Source of the DNA: Demetria terragena DSM 11295
Lineage (GTDB): Bacteria; Actinomycetota; Actinomycetes; Actinomycetales; Dermatophilaceae
Direction of reading: 5' to 3'
DNA length: 64,000 nucleotides
Assembly (NCBI RefSeq): GCF_000376825.1
Contig: NZ_AQXW01000003.1
Span: 124,001 to 188,000, forward strand
Shown here: positions 19,120 through 31,002 of the stretch, one piece after another
How positions within the stretch are numbered: the stretch's first letter is position 1
Layout: each line of letters starts with the position of its first letter
Position numbers and translations under genes: made by a program
The notes under the pieces: generated by a model
What the model was told of the DNA's origin: nothing
Seen by the model: only the letters and a program-made list of their open reading frames with translations
The model's database searches: none

Positions 19120-20802
19120 ATGGTCACGGCCCAGACCGAGCCCTTGGCCCGCCCGGAGCCGACGGGCACTGAACGGGCCCGGTCGTCACGGGTGCGTGCT
19201 GGCCGCTCGTTGCGCAGCGCCATGTCGACGCTACTGCGGCCCTGGCGACGCTCCTTGCACCTGCGGGTCATGACCATCACCGCCTTACTCGGAATGGTGG
19301 TCACGTTCGCGCTCGGCGCCTTCATGTACGAGCGCATCTCCGACGGGTTGGTGTCGGCCAAAGTTGAGTCGGCGACGGTGGATGCTTCGGTTCGTCGCGC
19401 GGACGCTCAGGACTCGTTCTCGCAGGTGGACAAAACCGACACCAGCACCTTGCAGCAGACCTCGAAAGACATTGTGTCGGACCTGTCCTCAGTCGATGAC
19501 CTCTCGCGAGGCGCAATCCTGCAGCGGGCGATCGACAACCCCACCCAAGCCGTACCTCCCACTGGGTCCCGGGGGATGGCCACGGAGGTGATCCCCAACG
19601 ACCTTCGGCGTGCTTTGGCGAGAGACCCGGAACACCAACAGACCACATACATCGAGGTGCCGGGGCGCGATGGATCCTGGGTGCCGGCGGTCCTGGTGGG
19701 CTCGCGCCTTGAGGTACCCAACGCGGGCGCCTACGACCTCTATCTGATCTATCCGATGGCGCAAGAAGTCGAGACGATCTCGATCATTCGGCAGTCCTTC
19801 GTTTTTGGTGGGTTCGCGCTCGTGGTCATTCTGGCGGGCCTGGCCTACATGGTGACCCGCATGGTGGTGACGCCCGTACGCCAAGCGCGCCACGTCGCCG
19901 AACGGCTCTCGGCCGGAGCGCTCAACGAGCGGATGCACGTCGCCGGGGAGGATGACCTGGCACGACTGGCGAACTCGTTCAACACGATGGCGGGAAATCT
20001 GCAGAAGCAGATCCGTCAGTTGGAGGAGCTGTCGGTGGTGCAGCAGCGGTTTACCAGCGACGTCTCCCACGAACTACGCACCCCGCTCACCACGATTCGG
20101 ATGGCCGCGGACCTGCTTTATACCAGCCGAGAGGATTTCCCCGCGCCCACGGCACGCTCAGCCGAGCTGCTGAACAAAGAGCTCGATCGTTTCGAGTCGC
20201 TGCTGGCCGACCTGTTGGAGATCAGCCGATTCGATGCTGGCGCGGCCAACCTCGACCGCACCAGTACCGACCTGAGCGATCTGGTTCGCCAGGTCGTCGA
20301 CGCCTACTCGCCGCTTGCCGAGCGTTTGGGAACCCGAGTGACGGTTGATGCCCCGACGGTCTGCATCGCGGAGATGGACGTACGCCGAGTCGAGCGCATC
20401 GTGCGCAACCTGGTCACCAACGCCATCGAGCACAGCGAGGGAAAGCCGATCAAGGTCACGGTGCGTGCCGGGGAAAGCGCTGTGGCAGTGGCGGTTCGGG
20501 ACCACGGCGTCGGTATGTCACCCACGGAAATGGCTCAGGTCTTTACCCGGTTCTGGCGCGCCGACCCCGCCCGCGCCCGCACCACGGGAGGCACCGGACT
20601 CGGGCTGTCGATCGCGTTGGAAGACGCGCGTCTGCACGCCGGGTGGCTCCAAGCGTGGGGGGAGCCCGGTGAAGGCTCGTGCTTCCGGTTGACGCTGCCG
20701 TTGGCTGAGGGTGAGCCCATCCGTCGTTCGCCAGTCCGGTTGCTTGACGACAGCGACCAGACCGGACCGATCGTGATCCCTGAAGAGGTGCGTCTGCGAT
20801 GA
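19120..20802 (+). CDS. mtrB: Sensor histidine kinase MtrB
   Basis: 560 residues. A basic cytoplasmic N-terminus, TM1 at about 50-70, an extracytoplasmic sensor (about 71-227), TM2 at about 228-248, a HAMP domain, a HisKA domain with the phospho-His in FTSDVSHELRTPL (H317), and a HATPase domain with N-box (NLVTNAIEHS), G1 (DHGVGM) and G2 (GGTGLGLSI) boxes. It phosphorylates MtrA in response to wall or osmotic status. The C-terminal tail after the ATPase domain is acidic. It overlaps lpqB by ATGA. Confidence 0.96.
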   Translation: MVTAQTEPLARPEPTGTERARSSRVRAGRSLRSAMSTLLRPWRRSLHLRVMTITALLGMVVTFALGAFMYERISDGLVSAKVESATVDASVRRADAQDSFSQVDKTDTSTLQQTSKDIVSDLSSVDDLSRGAILQRAIDNPTQAVPPTGSRGMATEVIPNDLRRALARDPEHQQTTYIEVPGRDGSWVPAVLVGSRLEVPNAGAYDLYLIYPMAQEVETISIIRQSFVFGGFALVVILAGLAYMVTRMVVTPVRQARHVAERLSAGALNERMHVAGEDDLARLANSFNTMAGNLQKQIRQLEELSVVQQRFTSDVSHELRTPLTTIRMAADLLYTSREDFPAPTARSAELLNKELDRFESLLADLLEISRFDAGAANLDRTSTDLSDLVRQVVDAYSPLAERLGTRVTVDAPTVCIAEMDVRRVERIVRNLVTNAIEHSEGKPIKVTVRAGESAVAVAVRDHGVGMSPTEMAQVFTRFWRADPARARTTGGTGLGLSIALEDARLHAGWLQAWGEPGEGSCFRLTLPLAEGEPIRRSPVRLLDDSDQTGPIVIPEEVRLR

Positions 20803-22628
20803 GGTCATGGTTACTCGCCGCGGTGCTCCTGCTTGTCGGTGCTCTCCTGCTCTCCGGCTGTTCCGGTCTGCCAACCGATGGCGTTCCGCAGACGGGGCGG
20901 GCGGTCGACAACCAGGACAGTCGACCCGGTGTCGTGCAGCAGCCAGAGCCGCCGGAGCCAGGAACACCGATGGAGGCCGTTGCCGAGGGTTTCCTGCGAG
21001 CGCACATCGGCGCAGCGGAAGGGTTCAGCACCGCTCGAGAGTTCCTCGGCGGCAGCGCGAAGAAGGACTGGGATCCCGACCAGCGCATCCTGCTACTAGA
21101 CAGCAGCAACCTCGATACTCGTCGTGCCGCGGGGTCCAGGATCGTGGTCAGCGCGACGGCGGTCGGTGAAGTTGATGCGACCGGTCATCTCACCGAATTC
21201 CCTAACCTGCAGCGGCGCCGGCTGGATCTGGAACTGAAGCAGATTGATGGTGAGTGGCGAGTCACCTCAGTGCCGGGAGACCTCGGCATTTGGTTGGGCG
21301 TCGCGGATTTCCGCCGAAACTACGCGCCACACAGTGTCTACTTCGCGGCCCGCCGAGGGTTGGCGCCGGCCACTGCACTCGTCCCAGATCGTCGGTGGTA
21401 CCCCGAGAGTGGTCTGGCCACGGCGTTGGCGCGAGCGGTCATCGGACCACCGCCAGCCTGGTTGTCCAAGACCGTACGCCGCCCTGTTCCAGCCTCCACC
21501 CGGCTGCAGCCCAGAACGGTGTCCGTCTCCAGTCGGACCGAGACCGCGACAGTCACCCTGTCCCGAGAGGCACTCGAGGCGAGTCCGGAAGATCGCAAGG
21601 CACTCTGGGCGGTGATGCTGGAAACTCTCGGGCAGGTCCCTGACGTGACGCGCGTCGACATTCGGGTCGGCAAGTCAACGCTGCAGACGGCTGGAATCGG
21701 GGGCGAGCGCTCCGTTCAGAAGTTGGGGTATGCCAGCCCGACAGGTCCGAAGGGTCCGATGGTGATCCGAGAGGGCAATCGCCTTCAATGGCTCACCACC
21801 GTGAACAAGAACGCGGACCGGGGCCGCCCCAACGATCAACGGTCCGACTTGGACAGTCTGCCCGTGCTTTCCGGTGGGTGGTCTGACATTGCCGTCGACG
21901 TTCATGGACGGGAGGTGGCCGCCATCTCGGGGGATAAGAAGCAAGTGGGTCGGTGGATCGGTGGTCGGCTGACCGATCTGCCCTCGTTCGGGACGCAGTT
22001 GGTCCGCCCGTCCTTTGATGATCAGCGCAGTCTTTGGGTAGCAGGCCGGGCGACCATCCCACCTGAGGGCTCAAAGGACGCCTCCGCGGACCGCGCCAAG
22101 GAGGAGGGCGCGCCGGCAATCTGGACGATCGACACGCGTACCTCAGTGAGTCAGGCAAAGCCGGTGCGTGTTGCGGCACCGTGGTTGGGCTCGCGCCGCG
22201 TGCTGTCGATCTCGGTATCGCCCGGCGGGCATCGAGTGGCCTTGGTGGTCGAGAACCGCACGGGACGAAGCAGTGTGCTGTTGTCGGGCGTGGTCAGGAA
22301 CGAGAGCGGTGCCGTCAGCAGTCTCGCGACACCTGTGGAAGCCAATCCGTCTGTGCAGGAACCCACTTCGGTGACCTGGACGACGCCTGACACGTTGGCC
22401 GTGATCGGAAAGTCCGCCACCACGGCCGATGAGCAACCCCTCGTGGTGCCGCTGGGCGGCCTGGCCGAGTTGCTCGGACCGATTGCTGGCGCGACGCAAG
22501 TTGTGGGCAGTTCGATTCCGCAAGACAGGGTCTTCGTGGTGACTGACCGCCCGTCGATCGTGCACCGGTTGGGGCGCTCGTGGGATCGCCTCGGTGTCGT
22601 CGAAGATATCGCTGCACCCGCTGGCTGA
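20799..22628 (+). CDS. lpqB: Lipoprotein LpqB
   Basis: 609 residues. A short signal peptide ends in a lipobox (LLSGC, lipidated C21). The body contains a GerMN-like domain (about 180-290) and a beta-propeller-like C-terminal half, the standard LpqB layout. LpqB sits outside the membrane and modulates MtrB, linking wall assembly to the MtrAB pathway. The ATG overlaps the mtrB stop by four bases, so all three proteins are made together. Length and order match the family. Confidence 0.94.
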   Translation: MRSWLLAAVLLLVGALLLSGCSGLPTDGVPQTGRAVDNQDSRPGVVQQPEPPEPGTPMEAVAEGFLRAHIGAAEGFSTAREFLGGSAKKDWDPDQRILLLDSSNLDTRRAAGSRIVVSATAVGEVDATGHLTEFPNLQRRRLDLELKQIDGEWRVTSVPGDLGIWLGVADFRRNYAPHSVYFAARRGLAPATALVPDRRWYPESGLATALARAVIGPPPAWLSKTVRRPVPASTRLQPRTVSVSSRTETATVTLSREALEASPEDRKALWAVMLETLGQVPDVTRVDIRVGKSTLQTAGIGGERSVQKLGYASPTGPKGPMVIREGNRLQWLTTVNKNADRGRPNDQRSDLDSLPVLSGGWSDIAVDVHGREVAAISGDKKQVGRWIGGRLTDLPSFGTQLVRPSFDDQRSLWVAGRATIPPEGSKDASADRAKEEGAPAIWTIDTRTSVSQAKPVRVAAPWLGSRRVLSISVSPGGHRVALVVENRTGRSSVLLSGVVRNESGAVSSLATPVEANPSVQEPTSVTWTTPDTLAVIGKSATTADEQPLVVPLGGLAELLGPIAGATQVVGSSIPQDRVFVVTDRPSIVHRLGRSWDRLGVVEDIAAPAG

Positions 22629-22719
22629 TCGTCCACAGGACCTAAGAGCCGCAGGCGTCCGTCCACACCGTGACGCCCGCACCTGGACGCCCGCGTCCTA
22701 CTGCGGTGGCCTGAGTGGT

Positions 22720-23436
22720 GTGCTCGGAGTTGTCGCAGACCTCATGGCGCCCGTCATCTGTGCCGGCTGCGGTATGCGGGGGCTAGACCTGTGCCCCGGG
22801 TGCCGGGCCGCGCTGCGCCGGGTCGCGCGAGGAGACTCCAAGCCGACCTGCCCAACGCCTGCACCAGACATGATGCCGAGAGCCTGGGCGCTGACCGAGT
22901 ATGCCGGGACCGTTCGCCAGGTGATCGTCGCCCATAAGGACGAGGGACGCGTTGCCATGGCGACGGAGCTGGCGTGCTTATGGCGGGCCGCCTTGGCAGG
23001 CGCGGTGGCGGACGACCCCGTCCTGGCGAGCGCTATCGTCAACCGTCGTGTGCTGGTGATCCCCATCCCGTCGCGGCCTGCCTCGCTGCGCGAGCGTGGC
23101 CGCGATCCGTGGCGGGAAGTGTTGAAGGTCGCGCTTGCTCCCGAGCCGCGGCTGCAGCTCAACCCGATCCTTGCAGTACGCCGCCGGGTCGTCGACCAGG
23201 CCGGATTGAGCGCATCTGAGCGGATCGTCAACCTCACCGGAGCCATGGGTGCGCGGGGGAGGCCCGACCTCACCGGGTGGCTGTGCGTACTGGCTGACGA
23301 CGTCCTGACGACGGGGGCGACACTGTCCGAAGCCGCACGGGTCGTCCGCGGGCTTGGGGCAGTAGACCTGCGCGCCATTGTGATCGCCGCGACGGTCAGG
23401 AACGGATCACAGAGACATCACATGAACAATCCATAG
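22720..23436 (+). CDS. ComF family phosphoribosyltransferase-like protein
   Basis: About 238 residues from GTG 22720, though the frame is open to a GTG at 22594 inside lpqB; neither has a good ribosome site, so the start is uncertain. An N-terminal zinc-ribbon-like part has CAGCGMRGLDLCPGC. The C-terminal type I phosphoribosyltransferase domain has the PRPP loop VLADDVLTTGATLSEA and an earlier VLVIPIPSRP segment. ComF proteins serve in DNA uptake in competent bacteria, but actinobacterial ones between lpqB and hpf have no proven role. Confidence 0.88.
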   Translation: MLGVVADLMAPVICAGCGMRGLDLCPGCRAALRRVARGDSKPTCPTPAPDMMPRAWALTEYAGTVRQVIVAHKDEGRVAMATELACLWRAALAGAVADDPVLASAIVNRRVLVIPIPSRPASLRERGRDPWREVLKVALAPEPRLQLNPILAVRRRVVDQAGLSASERIVNLTGAMGARGRPDLTGWLCVLADDVLTTGATLSEAARVVRGLGAVDLRAIVIAATVRNGSQRHHMNNP

Positions 23437-23576
23437 ACGTTGCCAAACGCGTGGACTAACGTGTTGTCATGGAGCCAATCTCTCTGGGAGGCGGTGAAAT
23501 CCGCTGTTGACTACCGTCCGGGTGTGGCAAGCCCCCAAGTAGATCGTCACTGGTTGAGAAGCACCTGGAGGTGCCC

Positions 23577-24221
23577 ATGGAGATCACGATTACTGGACGT
23601 CACACCGAGGTTCCTGATCGGTTCCGTCGCCACATCGAAGACAAGTTGAGCAAGGTGTCTCAACTCGACTCACGAGTCGGTCGATGCGATGTGGTTATCT
23701 CCCACGAGTCCAACCCCCGCCAGTCCAAGGCCGCAGAGCGCGTGGAGATCACGTGCCGCGCTCGCCGGACAGTGTTCCGGGCCGAGGCCAGCGCCGACGA
23801 GCCTTATGCGGCCCTCGATATGGCCATGGCCCGCCTGTTGGAACGCATGCGACGTAAAAATGACAAGCGCCGCGTCCACCGTGGACGCCAACGTCCGCTC
23901 TCGGTCGCCGAGGCCACCGCCGGACTCCCCACCGACCTCGACGTCGAGGAGCCGAGCGCGATTCGTCCCGATGCCGCCAAGGTTGGCGGCGACGAAGACT
24001 GCCCCGTGCACCTGCGCGAAAAGGTCCACCACACCCATCCCATGTCGGTCGATGAGGCCCTCAGCCAGATGGAACTGGTCGGTCACGACTTTTACCTCTA
24101 CCACGACGCCGACACCGACAAGGCGTCCGTGATCTACCGCCGCCGGGGCTGGAGCTACGGCGTTATCCACCTCGACGTCGACGACAGCCCGGCGCGCTCG
24201 CGTGACGAGGAGTCGGCCTAA
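23577..24221 (+). CDS. hpf: Ribosome hibernation-promoting factor, long form
   Basis: 214 residues. The N-terminal RaiA/YfiA domain (about 1-100, starting MEITITGRHTEVPDRFRRHI) occupies the 30S decoding centre. A linker follows, and a C-terminal dimerisation domain (about 150-205: VDEALSQMELVGHDFYLYHD) drives 100S ribosome formation. The two-domain structure identifies the long form. ATG 23577 was chosen over GTG 23571 because GGAGG at 23567-23571 fits it. A 44-base palindrome follows, and an antisense GNAT gene separates it from secA, usually its direct neighbour. Confidence 0.94.
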   Translation: MEITITGRHTEVPDRFRRHIEDKLSKVSQLDSRVGRCDVVISHESNPRQSKAAERVEITCRARRTVFRAEASADEPYAALDMAMARLLERMRRKNDKRRVHRGRQRPLSVAEATAGLPTDLDVEEPSAIRPDAAKVGGDEDCPVHLREKVHHTHPMSVDEALSQMELVGHDFYLYHDADTDKASVIYRRRGWSYGVIHLDVDDSPARSRDEESA

Positions 24222-24242
24222 CCCCCAGAGTCCCTTACTGCG

Positions 24243-24286
24243 TTAGGTGCCCTTGACCGGGAAATTTCCCGGTCAAGGGCACCTAA
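24243..24286. terminator. 44-base perfect palindrome, probable bidirectional terminator
   Basis: The arm TTAGGTGCCCTTGACCGG with following GAAA is repeated as its exact complement with no intervening loop bases, giving 22+22 complementary bases centred at 24264/24265. It lies in the 70-base gap between the convergent hpf (ends 24221) and GNAT (ends 24292) genes. As RNA from either strand it forms a long stem, so a bidirectional terminator is the simplest reading. The perfect, unlooped symmetry is longer than most terminators. Confidence 0.7.
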
Positions 24287-24291
24287 CTCGG

Positions 24292-26568
24292 TTAGGGACG
24301 GTCAGTGCGGAGCAGTTCGAAGCGGTGCATCGAAACCCGGCTGCCGTCGCCAAGTACCTCAGCGTCGTGATCAGTTCCCGTGTGCCGGAAGCCACTGCGC
24401 TCGGCGACGGTCATCGATCCGTGGTTGCCGTCGGCGGCAATCAACACGACTCGTTGTCGGCCCAGGCCGCCCTCGGATGATGGCGCGAACGCATGGCGTA
24501 CCGCCAGGCTCACCGCCTCCGTGATCACCCCACGGCCACGAGCCTCGGGGTGGGCCCAATATCCGATCGCGGCGGTGTCCGGTCGGGGTCCGCGCAACTC
24601 GGCGGCCTCCAACGATCCGACGGCTAGGTCGGTGGTCACATCCGCGACGCACCAGGTGACGCTGCGGCCGGCGGCGGCATCCTCGCGGGTGCTGTGGATG
24701 TAGGCCCGCGCCACGTTCTCGTCGTAGTCCCGCGGTAGTTGAGGCAACCAGTGGCGGGTGGTCGCATCTGCGCACGCCTCGACCACCCGTGGTGCATCAC
24801 TCATCCGCCAGGGGCGTAGGCGGACGCGCTCGCCCTCGATCGCTGGGATGGCCAGGGCCGATGCCTGAGAGGCCCACGTCTGCCTCAACAGTTCGTACGA
24901 CACTCCGTCACGGCAGACACCGTCGGCCGAAACAAAGGCCTGGTGGTCCTCGCCAATGAGCCGAAAACCCGCCCGAAGTAAGGCGCCGCGGGAGGCGTAG
25001 TTGTCCAGGACGGCCCCCGCATGGAGGCGGACCAGACCAGCACCACCATCGGCCTCTAGCGTGAAGGCATGCGCCACGATGGCGGTGAGTGCTTCGTCGA
25101 GGATCCCGTGGCCGCGTGCCGCCGGATAGAGCCAGTAGCCCACGCCACCATCGCCGACCTTGCGGTCGATCCCGAAAATCGCGATAGACCCCAGCGGTTG
25201 ATCGCTGTCCCGGTTGGCGATGCAGAAGTCGTGTACCCCGGCGTCGCGCAGGCGTCCTCGGCGGGCTAGCCAGGTCTGCCAGTTGTCCGGCGTTGGCATG
25301 ACATTGGCGCTCATGTAGGCCAGGGCTGGTGCATCCGGCATGACCTCTGGTCGGTCGCTCGGATGCCAGGGTCGCAGCCGCAGACGGTCGGTCAGGACGT
25401 CCTTCGCGGGAGCAGGGTGCACCCGTTGGGCGTCGCGATCGTCGGTCGCCAGCAGTTCAAAGGTCAAGGCGCCGGCATGGGTGCCGTCGGGTCGCGCCAG
25501 CACCTCCTGCTCCTCGGCCACCTGCCGGAAGCCGGCGCGGCGCAGTACCCGTTGGGACGACCGGTTGTCCAGGTCGGTGCCGGCCTGGAGCCGGTGCAGG
25601 CCCAAACCGCTCAGTCCGGCGGTGTCGGTGCGCGGCGCGAAGGCATGGGGGATGAGGAGTTCGAGTGCGCGGCCGAGGACCCCGCGTCCTCGCACCGCCG
25701 GGTATGCCCAGTAGCCGACCAGCCCAGACCCGTGGATGAAGTCGACGTTGAGCCGGATGATCTGGACGTGCCCCAACGGTTCATCCGTCGAGGAGTCCAC
25801 AACACACCAAAAGACCCCTTCGCCGTGCGCCATGCGGTTTTGGCGCCAGGACCACCAGGTCGCATATCCCCCTGGCGAGGGTTGCATCCCCTCACTGAAC
25901 GCCGTGGACGCCTCGTCAGGACCTTCTGGAATGGCATCATCTGCACGCCATGGGCGCAGCCGAATCCCGTTGCCCTCCAATACGGCTGGCTCCCACCACG
26001 CGTGCGCCGGCTCACGGGGTGCGCCCCGGTGGAGGTGACCGAACAGGCAGTCGTCCAGCGTGCCGTCGCTGTTCGGGTGGCCGTCCGGCAGCACACCATC
26101 GACGACGAAGCCGTTGGCCCAGGCCGCTCGGCGGGAGGCAAAGTTACGGGCGTTGGCTCGCCATCTGAGCGATCGCACACCCCACGTGTCGAAGGCGTGG
26201 TCGACGACGAGGCGTACCGCCCGGGTCGCGATGCCACGACCGCGAAGGTCGGGATGCAAGCCATAGCCAATCTCGCCGACCGGGCCGTCCGCTGTGTCCT
26301 GGCGGGAACAATTGACTGTGCCCGCGAAGTCGCCGTCGACGTCAATCGACCAGAGACAGCCCTGGCCGCTGGCCCAGTCCAGGCCGTTCGCCAGGAAGGT
26401 GCGGGCATCGTCCTCGCCATAAGGCACCGGCACGCCGGAGGTCATGGCGAGCGTCCGCGGATCACGGCATTGCTCGACGATGCGCGGTATGTCGATCTCT
26501 AGCGGGGCGCGCAGGCGTACCTCACCGTCGACGAGAGTCGGGACAGTGCCGCCAGGGGGTGAGTCCAT
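24292..26568 (-). CDS. Protein with four tandem GNAT acetyltransferase domains
   Basis: 758 residues from ATG 26568 (an in-frame TTG lies at 26580). Four consecutive RimJ/RimL-type GNAT domains of about 180-190 residues each are visible; three open with a VRLRPW/IRLRPW/LRLRPW strand and the first with VRLRAP. Each carries an acetyl-CoA loop of the RG-x-G type: RGRGIA, RGRGVL, RGHGIL and RGRGVI. Only the first keeps the small residue expected at the end of the consensus R-x-x-G-x-[GA]. GNATs acetylate amines or protein N-termini; the substrate here is unknown. The gene lies antisense between hpf and secA, usually adjacent, and is bracketed by two large hairpins. Confidence 0.85.
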   Translation of the reverse strand: MDSPPGGTVPTLVDGEVRLRAPLEIDIPRIVEQCRDPRTLAMTSGVPVPYGEDDARTFLANGLDWASGQGCLWSIDVDGDFAGTVNCSRQDTADGPVGEIGYGLHPDLRGRGIATRAVRLVVDHAFDTWGVRSLRWRANARNFASRRAAWANGFVVDGVLPDGHPNSDGTLDDCLFGHLHRGAPREPAHAWWEPAVLEGNGIRLRPWRADDAIPEGPDEASTAFSEGMQPSPGGYATWWSWRQNRMAHGEGVFWCVVDSSTDEPLGHVQIIRLNVDFIHGSGLVGYWAYPAVRGRGVLGRALELLIPHAFAPRTDTAGLSGLGLHRLQAGTDLDNRSSQRVLRRAGFRQVAEEQEVLARPDGTHAGALTFELLATDDRDAQRVHPAPAKDVLTDRLRLRPWHPSDRPEVMPDAPALAYMSANVMPTPDNWQTWLARRGRLRDAGVHDFCIANRDSDQPLGSIAIFGIDRKVGDGGVGYWLYPAARGHGILDEALTAIVAHAFTLEADGGAGLVRLHAGAVLDNYASRGALLRAGFRLIGEDHQAFVSADGVCRDGVSYELLRQTWASQASALAIPAIEGERVRLRPWRMSDAPRVVEACADATTRHWLPQLPRDYDENVARAYIHSTREDAAAGRSVTWCVADVTTDLAVGSLEAAELRGPRPDTAAIGYWAHPEARGRGVITEAVSLAVRHAFAPSSEGGLGRQRVVLIAADGNHGSMTVAERSGFRHTGTDHDAEVLGDGSRVSMHRFELLRTDRP

Positions 26569-26615
26569 GGCGAAACTCAAGCAGGTTCAGTGGGCGCGCT
26601 CCACCCGTTTCTCCG

Positions 26616-26675
26616 CTGAGTCGGCGTGTCGTGCTAGCGCCACGCCCGCGTAACTAGCGCGACACGCCGACTCAG
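26616..26675. repeat. Long imperfect inverted repeat upstream of secA
   Basis: Arms of 21 bases (26616-26636 and 26655-26675, CTGAGTCGGCGTGTCG plus five bases) pair with a single mismatch around an 18-base loop. It lies in the 284-base gap between the divergent GNAT start (26568) and secA start (26853). Being in a divergent promoter region it is not an obvious terminator; a mobile palindromic repeat, an operator or a 5'-leader structure are alternatives. Nothing else was recognised in this gap except weak promoter-like hexamers. Confidence 0.6.
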
Positions 26676-26852
26676 GGTCAACCGGGCGGCAGAATCAAGA
26701 TTGGGTTCGGCACTGATGAGGTACGCCACACGTTGACCGTCTAACCTGGGTAGGCCTGGCGCGGCGACATCGATGATGCCTGCCCGCCGTGCGTACCGAA
26801 GTTCGACCATCCGTTCTCACCCGAGCGGTGATATTTCTCAGGAGCCAGTAGC

Positions 26853-29618
<2,766 letters not shown>

Positions 29619-29645
29619 GGTTGCCTCGGACTGCGGCCGTCCCCG

Positions 29646-30191
29646 TCAGCCAATGACGAGGACGGTCGTCAGCCATCGCCCATCAGCACCGTTGAGGCGC
29701 ATCGCGATCGCGCATGGGCGTCCTTCGAGGAGCACAACGGCACTCACTTCGGCCACGCCATCGGTGGGCTCGCAGACGCGGACCCGCCTGATCGCGGTGG
29801 GATGCAGTGCACCCCCGCGACGCACTGATGTGAGGTGTCGCTGAGCCACCAGTTGCTGGCACTCCGGAGTCATCCACCGCAGGAGTTGCTTGGGCGAGCG
29901 AGCCCCGTGCGCACATTCCACCAGCATCGCCACCAGTTGCGTGGCCCACTGGCGCGGTTCGGGCAGGTTGGCGCGCGGGGTGGCTTGCGGGCCGAAGTGC
30001 GGGTCGTATTCGGCGGTGCGGAAGTCCATCGCCAAACTGCCCTGGACGTAGGTCGCCTGATGGCTCAAGCGAAGACCGCCCCGGTGGGCTTTCGCGTAGC
30101 GCGCTCGGACCGCCTCGTGGGACAAAGCCGGCGGCTCCACATCGGGACGAGGCCGGATCGACATCTTGCTGCTATCGGTCAGTGTGGTCAT
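29646..30191 (-). CDS. Rv3235 family protein
   Basis: 181 residues. The C-terminal ~110 residues (WATQLVAMLVECAHGARSPKQLLRWMTPE, then RRVRVCEPTDGVAEVSAVV and a WLTTVLVIG ending) match the small actinobacterial Rv3235 family found near secA. The N-terminus is polar and probably disordered. The fold looks like a small alpha+beta domain, with no catalytic residues apparent. It overlaps the upstream LysM gene by ATGA, so they are one unit. Function unknown. Confidence 0.82.
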   Translation of the reverse strand: MTTLTDSSKMSIRPRPDVEPPALSHEAVRARYAKAHRGGLRLSHQATYVQGSLAMDFRTAEYDPHFGPQATPRANLPEPRQWATQLVAMLVECAHGARSPKQLLRWMTPECQQLVAQRHLTSVRRGGALHPTAIRRVRVCEPTDGVAEVSAVVLLEGRPCAIAMRLNGADGRWLTTVLVIG

Positions 30192-30982
30192 CGCAGAACC
30201 TCCTGAGTGGGTCGGTGCAACGTTGTTCCGGGCAGGATCAGTTCGGGGTCGGGGCCGATGGCGTCCCGGTTGGCGGCGTACCAGCGCGGCCAGGTCTCCG
30301 CAATGACCCGTGCGCTGGCGTCGGGACCGAGGTCACGCTCGACGATGGACCAGAGCGAGTCGCCTCGAAGGACCACTACTTCATCGCCCGCGCGCTTCGG
30401 TGCGCAGCGCCCCAAGAGTCCGACTTGGTCGGTCGAGGACCGCGCCTGTAGGCCCGGCCCTGACGAGGTCCAGCCCGGCTCTGGGACGCTGCATACCGGG
30501 GCGGTCGCGGTCGCATCGGGAGTGGCGGGCGCAAAGTCGGGGACCGGCGCCCCGTGACCATCGCTGGCCTGGACGCTGATCGACGCGGGGGCGGCGGTCG
30601 CCGTGCTGTGCGTGCTGGACATGGCGGTCAAAGCCGTGGCGGTCAGCAGCAGTGCGGCGATGCGTACCGCGAAAGGTGATCCCACCTGAGGGGCTTCTGT
30701 GAACGGCGTCTTCGGGGACGGTGCGATCAGCCCCCAACAACTAGCCACCGTGACAATCGCCAACCAGCACACCGCGGTCAGTAACACGATCAGCGCGACG
30801 AGGGGGACCGCATCGTCGACCGCAAGCCGTGGCTGGGCCGCCAGTTCGCGGCGCTCCGTCAGCAAGGCCACGGTGGTCAGGGTGGCGACGGTGCCCAAGC
30901 CGAGCACGATGAGTGCGCCCAGAGCGGCGGCCCGGCAACGGTGCCCGAGGGAGGCCTGTGTGAGGTCGATCTGCTGTGCCAT
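30188..30982 (-). CDS. Membrane-anchored LysM-domain protein
   Basis: 264 residues from ATG 30982; the longer frame to 31090 covers the AT-rich divergent regulatory region. Two or three hydrophobic segments (about 15-37, 50-75, 100-122) precede a Thr/Ala/Pro-rich extracytoplasmic linker and a C-terminal LysM-like domain (VLRGDSLWSIVERDLG, ending ILPGTTL). LysM binds N-acetylglucosamine in peptidoglycan, so this is a wall-attached membrane protein. It is the first gene of the pair with the Rv3235-family gene. Confidence 0.8.
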   Translation of the reverse strand: MAQQIDLTQASLGHRCRAAALGALIVLGLGTVATLTTVALLTERRELAAQPRLAVDDAVPLVALIVLLTAVCWLAIVTVASCWGLIAPSPKTPFTEAPQVGSPFAVRIAALLLTATALTAMSSTHSTATAAPASISVQASDGHGAPVPDFAPATPDATATAPVCSVPEPGWTSSGPGLQARSSTDQVGLLGRCAPKRAGDEVVVLRGDSLWSIVERDLGPDASARVIAETWPRWYAANRDAIGPDPELILPGTTLHRPTQEVLR

Positions 30983-31002
30983 ATGACGACTATGCCACAA
31001 CA

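Noticed and set aside
25363-26502. 379-residue open frame antisense to the GNAT gene
   Set aside because: It is a mirror of the first two GNAT domains and has no features of its own.
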